A stretch of DNA of 64,000 nt from Ottowia flava (GTDB taxonomy: Bacteria; Pseudomonadota; Gammaproteobacteria; Burkholderiales; Burkholderiaceae_C), in contig NZ_VRUA01000016.1 of assembly GCF_008017535.1 (NCBI RefSeq), forward strand, positions 28,482-92,481, given 5' to 3'. Made by a program: the position numbers and the translations under genes. Below the pieces are notes generated by a model. It saw only the letters and a list, made by a program, of their open reading frames with translations, was not told the DNA's origin and ran no database searches. Positions 38,461 to 45,155 of this stretch are shown piece after piece. The first letter of the stretch is position 1. Every line of letters begins with the position of its first letter.

Positions 38461-38612
38461 CATACTCGGTCCTGTTTCTTTTGCGGCGGATGGGCCAAAG
38501 TAGAGCCTATGGAGACGGGGCAGTCCACAGCCATCACGACTCGGCTGTCGACAAAGCCACGTCACCTGAAGCCAGCCACCGGCTGGCCAACCACCGAATG
38601 AAAGGAATGACC

Positions 38613-38906
38613 ATGACCACACGTTTTGCCTCCCTCGCCGCTGCTGCTGCCCTGTCCGCGCTGTTCGCGGGCAACGCCATGGCCCAAATGCCTGCCAGCG
38701 GCGAAGGTCCGCTGTTCCTGAACGAAGCCAAGTCGGCGTCCACAACCACCCGCGAAGCCGTTCGCCAGGAAGCGATCGCTCAGACCCCGGCATCGGGTGC
38801 GTTGGACGGCTCGACCGTGGCCACGCAGGCCAACAGCCAGGACCGCTCTGCCACAGCGCAAGCCCCGAACGCACAGGGCGCCAACCAGACCAGCGCTGGC
38901 GAATAA
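38613..38906 (+). CDS. Small exported repeat protein (tandem paralog B)
   Basis: Unknown function; 97 residues. The start at 38613 follows AAAGGA at good spacing; an in-frame ATG five codons upstream is less likely. The signal peptide FASLAAAAALSALFAGNAMA and mature start MPASGEGPLFLNE are nearly the same as in the paralog at 37833. Only one repeat unit (TREAVRQEAIAQTPASGALD plus GSTVA) is kept. The C-terminus is instead Gln/Asn/Ala-rich (NSQDRSATAQAPNAQGANQ). So the two arose by duplication and diverged in their repeat number. Confidence 0.85.
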   Translation: MTTRFASLAAAAALSALFAGNAMAQMPASGEGPLFLNEAKSASTTTREAVRQEAIAQTPASGALDGSTVATQANSQDRSATAQAPNAQGANQTSAGE

Positions 38907-38954
38907 CCCAAAAGGGCGGTAACACCACGCCGCCGCCTCCAAGCTTGAAACAGG

Positions 38955-38984
38955 AAAAACGGCCGCATTCAGCGGCCTTTTTTT
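38955..38984 (+). terminator. Terminator after paralog B
   Basis: GGCCGC, loop ATTCA, GCGGCC, then seven T, about 55 bases beyond the stop; A residues precede the stem. A textbook intrinsic terminator. Confidence 0.9.
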
Positions 38985-39037
38985 GTGCACTCACCCTATC
39001 CGGCGTGGCGGCGAGTTCGCCGCACGGTCAAGGCCGC

Positions 39038-39754
39038 TCAGGCCACCGCAGTCTGCCGCGGGGGCTTGCCCGTCGCCACTGCTTGCTCCCCATGCACGCC
39101 CATCGGCGCAGGCGTTCGGCCAGAGGTTTCGCGCTGTACCGCGGAGACCTCCTGGAATACCGCTGCGCCCGTGGCCTCCAGCGCATCGCACAACTGAGGC
39201 AGGTGCGCCATCGGCATCACCTCCATCAACCTGCTGGCAACCCTGGCAGCGTAGTCCGCGCCGCTGCGCCGATGAACGAACACCAGCGCGGCGACCAGGG
39301 CATCGACCAGATCCTCGGCGGCTTCGGCGCAGTGCAGCGACACCGCGAGCGATGCCGCATCGGCGTCGCGCAGCATCTGCATCAGGCTGACCACATACAT
39401 CTTGCTGGCGGCCAATGAGCGGCGCGAGCCGCCGCGCGCTGCACCTGCGGGCGCCAGGTCGCGCAGGGGCACGACGGGCGAAGCTGGCTCGGCAACGGGT
39501 TGCGGTACGGCTAGCGGTGCGGCGGGTGGCAACTCGGCGATCGGCAGCGCCCCCGGCCCGAGGCGCACGCGCTCGAGGTAGCCTTCGGTGACCAGTCGCT
39601 GCATCACCGGCTCCACCGCAAAACCCAGCCAGCGCTCCAGTTCCGCCGTGCTGCGCCGACCATCGGCCAGCACCAGCAATTGTCGTTCGCGCGGACTCAG
39701 CGCGCGCCGCTCGGCCAGCAAGGCCCGCCCACGCTCGGTTTTGGCCAGAATCAT
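39038..39754 (-). CDS. Hypothetical protein with N-terminal winged-helix-like domain (238 aa)
   Basis: Not assigned to a family. The start at 39754 (MILAKTERGRALLAERRALS) has AGGAG nine bases upstream. Residues about 18-65 (LSPRERQLLVLADGRRSTAELERWLG, quoted in part, then VMQRLVTEGYLERV) look like a winged-helix fold of the kind used as a regulatory input or output domain. A Pro/Ala linker follows. The C-terminal half is helical (SLMQMLRDADAASLAVSLHC, LVDALVAALVFVHRR, LPQLCDALEATGAAVF). No membrane segment or signal peptide. It lies alone between the paralog-B terminator and rsuA. Confidence 0.75.
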   Translation of the reverse strand: MILAKTERGRALLAERRALSPRERQLLVLADGRRSTAELERWLGFAVEPVMQRLVTEGYLERVRLGPGALPIAELPPAAPLAVPQPVAEPASPVVPLRDLAPAGAARGGSRRSLAASKMYVVSLMQMLRDADAASLAVSLHCAEAAEDLVDALVAALVFVHRRSGADYAARVASRLMEVMPMAHLPQLCDALEATGAAVFQEVSAVQRETSGRTPAPMGVHGEQAVATGKPPRQTAVA

Positions 39755-39893
39755 TTCGCCACTCCTGAGTATCCTGTTGGCGACCAATGTAGGAAATTCG
39801 TGTGACCTGGCGGTGACCGCGGCGTCCGCTCGCCGCCAAGGTGATGCTCGTGCTGTTGAGCGGCCCTTCTTTCAGATCAGCCGCGGCACGGCA

Positions 39894-40634
39894 TCAGCCC
39901 CGCAACGCAGCTAGGTCCTGCGAGCTCAGCCAACGCCATTGGCCCGGTGCCAGGTCTGCCGGAAGAGCCAGCCCACCGATTCGCGACCGGTGCAGCGCTT
40001 CCACCCGATTGCCGACTGCGGCCACCATGCGCTTGACCTGGTGGTACTTGCCTTCGGTCAGGGTCAGGCGCAGATGGTTGTCGCCCACCGCCACCGCGGC
40101 AGCGGCAGCCACCGGCTTGGGGTCGTCGTCCAGCACCACACCACCGGTCAGGCGCTCGATCTGGCGCGCGTCCAGGGAATGGCGGGTAGTCACTTCGTAC
40201 ACCTTCGGCACATGATGCCTGGGCGAATTCATGCGATGGATGAAGGCCCCGTCGTCCGACAGCAGCAACAGGCCGGTGGTGTCCTGATCGAGCCGGCCGA
40301 CGGCCTGCACCCCAACGATCTTGGCGGACGACTTGGTGTGCGGCGGCCGCTGGCGCAGCGGCGCAGGCAGCAAGGTGTAGACGCTGGGCCAAGCTCCTGG
40401 GCGGTGCGAACACTCGTAGCCCGACGGCTTGTGCACCATGAGGTAGGCACGCTCGTGGTAGGCCCAATCCACGCCCTTCACGGCGTACCGCAAGGTATCC
40501 GCACGGGTATCGACATCGGCGTCCGGCGCATCGCACACCTGTCCGCCGACCGTGACCAGCCCTTGCTCGATCAGACCAGCGCACAGGCGCCGTGTGCCAA
40601 AGCCCTGGGAAAACAGCATCTGGTCAAGCCGCAT
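39894..40634 (-). CDS. rsuA: 16S rRNA pseudouridine(516) synthase RsuA
   Basis: Modifies U516 of 16S rRNA. The 246-residue protein has an S4-like N-terminal domain (MRLDQMLFSQGFGTRRLCAG) and the catalytic motif GRLDQDTTGLLLLSDDG with its aspartate. The HRMNSPRHHVPKVYEV and EGKYHQVKRMVAAVGN segments are typical of RsuA rather than RluB/RluE. It is transcribed away from the DUF2726-like membrane gene. Confidence 0.92.
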   Translation of the reverse strand: MRLDQMLFSQGFGTRRLCAGLIEQGLVTVGGQVCDAPDADVDTRADTLRYAVKGVDWAYHERAYLMVHKPSGYECSHRPGAWPSVYTLLPAPLRQRPPHTKSSAKIVGVQAVGRLDQDTTGLLLLSDDGAFIHRMNSPRHHVPKVYEVTTRHSLDARQIERLTGGVVLDDDPKPVAAAAAVAVGDNHLRLTLTEGKYHQVKRMVAAVGNRVEALHRSRIGGLALPADLAPGQWRWLSSQDLAALRG

Positions 40635-40824
40635 AGTCGGAGATCCGTTTGGCCCATGTGAATATCGTTACCAAACCGGGAACCGTTTGTCTGGCGTGAA
40701 TTAGTAGCGAATTGGCTTGGAATCGGCCTTTACGGCTCGGTCGAGATGTATAGAAAAGTTTAATCTTCACATGAATCCGTTACTATTACCGATAAATACC
40801 ACCATAGGTAGAGGGGAGTCTCAG

Positions 40825-41553
40825 GTGAACGCGCTGACCGGTTCGGGGGGTGTGACGATCGTTGTGCTGGGCATGATCGGCTTGCTGGCCGGTTTGCTCG
40901 GGCTTGCGCTTTACTTCTCGGAGCGTAGCCGGGTCGCCCGCGAGCGCCCGGCTGAAAAACCACGCCGGATGCCCAAGCAGTGGCCGCTGAATCCGCGACC
41001 CCTCGCCAACAGCGCAGAACGCCGGGTCTGGCACTGGTTGCGCGTGACCTTCCCCGACCACCAGGTCGTCCCCAAGCTGCCGCTCACCCGTTTCACGCTG
41101 CCGCGCGACCCCGAGCAGGGGCACGAATGGTTCGAAATGCTGAGCACCGCCTACTGCAGCTTCACCATCTGCGCCAACGACGGCCAGGTGATCGGCTGTG
41201 TCGACCTGAGCGGCCCGCGCGGCCTGTCGCGCGGGAACAAGCACCTCAAGCACACGCTGCTGGGTCAATGCGGCATTGGCTACTGGGTCCTGTCTTCCGA
41301 CGCACTGCCCAAGGCGGAGTCGCTGCGCAGCGAGTTCCTTGGCGCCGGCGAAGCGATGATGCTGGCGCACCGCACGCAGCCGGCCGATTTGGACGTCGTG
41401 CGTAGCCACCTGCACCAAGCGCTGGACCGCGGACGCGAACAGCGCTTTGGCGCCCACGCCGACCCCTCGGACTCCGACATGTCGCACTGGCCCCAGGCCG
41501 ATTCGTTCCTCGGCACGCTCGACAGCCGCCGCGGAGCGCTTCAATCTCAATAG
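40825..41553 (+). CDS. Membrane-anchored DUF2726-like protein
   Basis: A 242-residue protein from a GTG start preceded by a strong GAGGGGAG site; an ATG 18 codons upstream is the alternative. One N-terminal transmembrane helix (VTIVVLGMIGLLAGLLGLALYF) is followed by a basic linker. Then comes a domain similar in layout to DUF2726 (LANSAERRVWHWLRVTFPDH, VVPKLPLTRF, VIGCVDLSG, HLKHTLLGQCGIGYWVL). In DUF2726 the third block usually reads IELDG and is thought to be part of a nuclease-like site; here it is VDLSG, so activity is doubtful. The stop codon TAG is inside a dispersed repeat (41543-41599). Confidence 0.7.
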   Translation: MNALTGSGGVTIVVLGMIGLLAGLLGLALYFSERSRVARERPAEKPRRMPKQWPLNPRPLANSAERRVWHWLRVTFPDHQVVPKLPLTRFTLPRDPEQGHEWFEMLSTAYCSFTICANDGQVIGCVDLSGPRGLSRGNKHLKHTLLGQCGIGYWVLSSDALPKAESLRSEFLGAGEAMMLAHRTQPADLDVVRSHLHQALDRGREQRFGAHADPSDSDMSHWPQADSFLGTLDSRRGALQSQ

Positions 41554-41599
41554 CTGCTCGCGTAGTTCTGGCGCCGTTCGGCGGCGATATTCCTTCAAG
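41543..41599 (+). repeat. Dispersed repeat, copy 10 (between convergent gene ends before orn)
   Basis: ATCTCAATAGCTGCTCGCGT, then GTTCTGGCGCCGTTCGGCGG and CGATATTCCTTCAAG. Its TAG ends the DUF2726-like gene and its right end carries the reverse complement of the orn stop. Confidence 0.8.
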
Positions 41600-42197
41600 T
41601 CTCTGTGGTAGGAGCAAGCTGGATGAAGTGCGTCCGGTAATGCTCCAGTTCGTCGATCGACTCATGCACATCGGCCAGCGCGGTGTGCGACTGCTGTTTC
41701 TTGAACGATGCCGCGACCTCTGGTCGCCAGCGGCGCGCCAGTTCCTTCAGCGTGCTCACGTCGATGCTGCGGTAGTGAAAGAACGCCTCCAGCCTCGGCA
41801 TGTACTTGACCAGAAAGCGCCGGTCCTGCCCGATGGTGTTGCCGCACAGCGGCGAGGCGCCCTTGCCCACGTACTTCGCCAGGAAGTCGATCACCTGCTG
41901 CTCGGCCATGGCCTCGGTCAGCGTGCTGGCCTTGACCTTGTCGATCAGACCGCTGCGCCCATGCGTGCCCTTGTTCCAGGCGTCCATGGCGTCCAGCTGC
42001 GCGTCGCTCTGGTGCACGGCCAGCACCGGGCCTTCCACGCGCGTTTTCAGCCAAGGATCGGTCACGATCACGGCGATCTCGATGATGCGTTCCTTCTCGG
42101 GGTCCAGGCCTGTCATTTCGCAGTCCAGCCAGACCAGGTTGTCGTCGGATTTGGCCAGCGCCGGAGCCGGCGTCAGCGTTGGATCGGATTCACTCAT
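41595..42197 (-). CDS. orn: Oligoribonuclease
   Basis: 3'-5' exoribonuclease of the DEDDh family that degrades 2-5-nt RNAs (including pGpG) to mononucleotides. From 42197 it has 200 residues. The metal-binding acidic residues are in [20 protein letters not shown], in [20 protein letters not shown] and in [15 protein letters not shown]. An ATG nine codons upstream exists but adds residues not usual in the family. Divergent from the M48 protease gene. Confidence 0.95.
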   Translation of the reverse strand: MSESDPTLTPAPALAKSDDNLVWLDCEMTGLDPEKERIIEIAVIVTDPWLKTRVEGPVLAVHQSDAQLDAMDAWNKGTHGRSGLIDKVKASTLTEAMAEQQVIDFLAKYVGKGASPLCGNTIGQDRRFLVKYMPRLEAFFHYRSIDVSTLKELARRWRPEVAASFKKQQSHTALADVHESIDELEHYRTHFIQLAPTTET

Positions 42198-42318
42198 GCG
42201 CCCGATTGTCCACGCCAAGACCATGTGCGCGCTGCACCGCGTCCCTTGCGACGGCCCGCGCGCGCCCTAAACTGCGGGTTTTGCCCTGACGACCGCCTTT
42301 TTTGCGGAGCCTCCTACC

Positions 42319-43623
42319 TTGAACGAGCCGTTTTCCCCCGCTTTGGTGACCAGCCTGGTGTTCGCCCTGGTCCTGCTGGCCAACCTGGCCGTCAAGTTCT
42401 GGCTGGCGTCGCGCCAGATCCGCGCAGTGGCGCGGCACCGCGCCGCCGTGCCAGCGGAGTTTGTCGACACCATCGCCTTGTCTTCGCACCAGCGCGCGGC
42501 CGACTACACCGTGGCCAAGCTGCGCTTCGGCCTGCTGGAGCTCGGCGTCGCCGCCGCCGTGCTGCTGGGCTGGACGCTGCTGGGCGGTCTGGAGTGGCTC
42601 AACGGCGCCCTGCTGGACTGGCTGGGCCCGCGCCCGCTGCTGCAGCCGCTGGCGCTGCTGGTCAGCTTTGCCGTCATCAACGGGCTGATCGATTTGCCCG
42701 CGTCCGTCTACCAGACCTTCGTGATCGAAGAGCGCTTTGGCTTCAACAAGATGAGCTGGTCGCTGTGGCTGGGCGACCTGCTCAAGTCCACGCTGCTCAG
42801 CCTCGCCATCGGCGTGCCGCTGGCCGCGGGCGTGCTGTGGCTGATGCAGGCCACGGGCGACGCGTGGTGGCTGTGGACCTGGGCCGTGTGGATGGTCTTC
42901 AGTCTGCTGATGCTGGTGATCTACCCCACCGTCATCGCGCCCCTATTCAACCGCTTCCAGCCGTTGCAGGACGAGTCGCTCTCCGAACGCGTAGGCCAGC
43001 TGATGGCGCGCTGTGGCTTCAAGGCCAAGGGCTTGTTCGTGATGGACGGCAGCCGCCGCAGCGCCCACGCCAACGCCTACTTCACCGGCTTTGGCGCGGC
43101 CAAGCGCGTGGTGTTCTTCGACACGCTGCTCAGCCAGCTGACCCCGGCCGAGGTCGAAGCGGTGCTGGCGCACGAGCTGGGCCACTTCAAGCACCGCCAC
43201 ATCGTCAAGCGCATCGCCGGCCTGTTCGCCTTCAGCCTGGCCGGCCTCGCGCTGCTGGGCTGGCTGTCGGGCCAGCCGTGGTTTTACGCCGGGTTGGGCG
43301 TCACGCCCAACCTGCCGGCCACGCTGGGCGGCGCCGTGCCCAACCACGCGCTGGCGCTGCTGCTGTTTTTGCTGGTGGTGCCGCTGTTCAGCTTCTTCCT
43401 GTCGCCGCTGATGGCGCAGCTGTCGCGCAAGCACGAATTTGAAGCCGACGCCTACGCCGCCAGCCAGGCCAACGCGCAGGATTTGTCCAACGCACTGGTC
43501 AAGCTCTACAAGGACAACGCCAGCACGCTGACGCCCGACCCGCTGTACGTGCGCTTCTACTACTCGCACCCACCGGCCAGCGAGCGCATCGCGCGCATGG
43601 GCGCGCAGGTGCTGCCGACATGA
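42319..43623 (+). CDS. M48-family membrane metalloprotease (Ste24/CAAX protease-like)
   Basis: Integral membrane zinc protease of 434 residues starting at TTG (MNEPFSPALVTSLVFALVLL). The zinc site is HELGH in AVLAHELGHFKHRH, with the third ligand Glu in HEFEADAYAASQA. Six or so membrane helices and the segment YQTFVIEERFGFNKMSWSLW follow the Ste24 pattern. Substrates are unknown in bacteria; quality control of membrane proteins is inferred. The stop overlaps the ATG of the pterin dehydratase gene by four bases. Confidence 0.92.
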   Translation: MNEPFSPALVTSLVFALVLLANLAVKFWLASRQIRAVARHRAAVPAEFVDTIALSSHQRAADYTVAKLRFGLLELGVAAAVLLGWTLLGGLEWLNGALLDWLGPRPLLQPLALLVSFAVINGLIDLPASVYQTFVIEERFGFNKMSWSLWLGDLLKSTLLSLAIGVPLAAGVLWLMQATGDAWWLWTWAVWMVFSLLMLVIYPTVIAPLFNRFQPLQDESLSERVGQLMARCGFKAKGLFVMDGSRRSAHANAYFTGFGAAKRVVFFDTLLSQLTPAEVEAVLAHELGHFKHRHIVKRIAGLFAFSLAGLALLGWLSGQPWFYAGLGVTPNLPATLGGAVPNHALALLLFLLVVPLFSFFLSPLMAQLSRKHEFEADAYAASQANAQDLSNALVKLYKDNASTLTPDPLYVRFYYSHPPASERIARMGAQVLPT

Positions 43624-43991
43624 GCGATTTCAAGAAAAATCAGACTTCAGCCCTAGAACCACCTGCGCAGGCAGCTATGGATTTGCAAGCATTCTTGGCC
43701 CATGCCCCCGGCTGGCAGGCGGCCGCCGAAGGCAGCGCCGCGGCCATTGAAAAGGCGTGGCGCTTCACCGACTTCGCCGCCGCCATGGCCTTCGCCCAAC
43801 GCGTGGCGGCGCTGGCCGAATCGATCAACCACCACCCCACCCTCACCGTCGGCTGGGGCCTGTGCGCCGTGCGCTGGACCACGCACGACGCTGGCGGCCT
43901 GACGCCGCGCGACTTCGACGCCGCGCGCCAGACCGACCTGCTGGACCCGGGCCCGAACGCGCTGCCGGACCCGGCCGGCGCTGGCGCATGA
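43620..43991 (+). CDS. phhB: 4a-hydroxytetrahydrobiopterin dehydratase (PCD/DCoH family)
   Basis: Recycles the pterin cofactor of aromatic amino acid hydroxylases, or acts as the related Moco-linked dehydratase. The 123-residue protein has the catalytic histidines in NHHPTLTVGW and TTHDAGGLTPRDF. The usual core begins near residue 20 (MDLQAFLAHAPGW). Residues 1-19 (MSDFKKNQTSALEPPAQAA) are encoded by a dispersed repeat copy (43627-43684). They may be an extension created by that element, and the ATG at 43677 is an alternative start. No phenylalanine hydroxylase lies nearby. Confidence 0.87.
   Translation: MSDFKKNQTSALEPPAQAAMDLQAFLAHAPGWQAAAEGSAAAIEKAWRFTDFAAAMAFAQRVAALAESINHHPTLTVGWGLCAVRWTTHDAGGLTPRDFDAARQTDLLDPGPNALPDPAGAGA
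43627..43684 (-). repeat. Dispersed repeat, copy 11 (5' end of phhB)
   Basis: On the minus strand AAATCCATAGCTGCCTGCGC, then AGGTGGTTCTAGGGCTGAAG and TCTGATTTTTCTTGAAAT; full-length. The middle GTGGTTCTAGGGC is shared exactly with the copy at 63727-63787. Confidence 0.9.
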
Positions 43992-44052
43992 GCGCCGCTC
44001 GGCCGCTCCGAAGGCGCTCGCACCCGAAGTGCGAAGCACGAAGGGCCATCCC

Positions 44053-45081
44053 ATGAGCCGCCCCGCGCGCGCCACCTCCAAAGGCCGCGCCGCCGCGGCC
44101 GCCGCCGACCAGGCGGCGTTGCTGCCCGGGCTGGTCATCGCCAGCCACGGCCGCCACTGCGTGGTCGAAACGCCGGAGGGTGCCCGCGTGATCTGCCACC
44201 CGCGCGGCAAAAAGCTCGGCGTCGTTGTTGGCGACCGCGTGCGCTGGCAGCCGTCGCAGGACGAAGGCACCGTCGAGCAGATCGAGCCGCGCCGCAACCT
44301 GCTGTACCGCCAGGACGAAATCCGCACCAAGTCCTTCGCTGCCAACCTGGACCAGGTGCTGATCCTGGTCGCGGCTGAGCCGGAGTTTTCAGAGCACCAG
44401 CTCGCGCGCGCCCTGATCGCCTGCGAGGCCGAGCACATCACCCCGCTGATCGTGCTGAACAAGGCCGATTTGACCGAGCTGTTTGCGCGCGCCTGGCAGC
44501 GCCTGGCGCCCTACCGCGCCATGGGCTACAGCGTGCTCCCGATGGCCGCCAAGCCCAAGGACGGCCAGGTGCCCGAAGGCTGTTTGCTGGACGACGTGAT
44601 CGCGCGCCTGCAAGGCCACACCACGCTGATCCTGGGCCCGTCCGGCGCGGGCAAAAGCACGCTGATCAACCGCGCCGTGCCCGGCGCCAGTGCACTGACG
44701 GGCGAGATCTCGCAAGCGCTCAACTCCGGCAAGCACACCACCACCACGACGACCTGGTACTGGCTGGACGCCGCGCGCACCGGCGCGCTGATCGACTCGC
44801 CCGGCTTTCAGGAATTCGGCCTGCGCCACATCGACCCGGCGCAGCTGGCCGCGTACATGCCGGACCTGAAGCCGCACGTGGCCGACTGCAAGTTCTACAA
44901 CTGCACGCACTTGCACGAGCCCGGCTGCGGCGTGCGGGCGGCGGTGGCGGGTACGGCGCAGACGCCCAGATTTTATGAAGAATCGGCCTGCAGCCCTACA
45001 ACCATCAGCGCCAACCGCTATAAAATCTACAGCGATCTGTTTGACGAACTGAGCGCGGTGCCGAACTACGGCGTGGGTTGA
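44053..45081 (+). CDS. rsgA: Ribosome small-subunit-dependent GTPase RsgA
   Basis: Circularly permuted GTPase that checks late 30S maturation; 342 residues. Order of motifs: OB-fold (LVIASHGRHCVVETPEG), G4 LNKAD, G1 GPSGAGKSTLIN, G2 HTTTTT, G3 DSPGF, then the zinc knuckle CKFYNCTHLHEPGCGV. Between the knuckle and the final helix the E. coli protein runs on directly. Here about 14 additional residues (TPRFYEESACSPTT) are encoded by a dispersed repeat copy (44969-45028) inserted in frame. The GTPase core is intact. It is 61 bases after phhB. Confidence 0.95.
   Translation: MSRPARATSKGRAAAAAADQAALLPGLVIASHGRHCVVETPEGARVICHPRGKKLGVVVGDRVRWQPSQDEGTVEQIEPRRNLLYRQDEIRTKSFAANLDQVLILVAAEPEFSEHQLARALIACEAEHITPLIVLNKADLTELFARAWQRLAPYRAMGYSVLPMAAKPKDGQVPEGCLLDDVIARLQGHTTLILGPSGAGKSTLINRAVPGASALTGEISQALNSGKHTTTTTTWYWLDAARTGALIDSPGFQEFGLRHIDPAQLAAYMPDLKPHVADCKFYNCTHLHEPGCGVRAAVAGTAQTPRFYEESACSPTTISANRYKIYSDLFDELSAVPNYGVG
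44969..45028 (-). repeat. Dispersed repeat, copy 12 (inside rsgA 3' end, antisense)
   Basis: On the minus strand ATTTTATAGCGGTTGGCGCT, then GATGGTTGTAGGGCTGCAGG and CCGATTCTTCATAAAAT; full-length with terminal ATTTTAT/ATAAAAT inverted ends. Read on the gene strand it is open and encodes FYEESACSPTTISANRYKI. Confidence 0.92.
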
Positions 45082-45105
45082 AGCGGCTCGCACTTCGGCG
45101 CGATC

Positions 45106-45137
45106 AAAAAGAAAAGGCGCCCGAAGGCGCCTTTTCC
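45106..45137. terminator. Bidirectional terminator between rsgA and nrdJ
   Basis: GAAAAGGCGCC, loop CGAA, GGCGCCTTTTC: perfect 11-bp stem with A run on the left and T run on the right. It is 30 bases after the rsgA stop and 19 bases after the nrdJ stop of the convergent gene, so it can serve both. Confidence 0.93.
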
Positions 45138-45155
45138 TTCGGACCGTGTGTCCGG

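Larger units (their letters stand above)
38175..38612 (+). other. 438-base region between the two paralogs
   Basis: It holds the terminator of the first paralog (38230-38254), then GC-rich sequence without a supported gene. An AT-rich patch with a large palindrome (38427-38460) follows, and finally the leader of the second paralog. The independent terminator and palindrome indicate that the two paralogs are separate transcription units. Confidence 0.6.

Noticed and set aside
40690..40740. Possible repeat copy in the rsuA upstream region (GTAGCGAATTGGCTTGG)
   Set aside because: Too few matched positions to distinguish from chance; no GCGCA or TAGGGC block.
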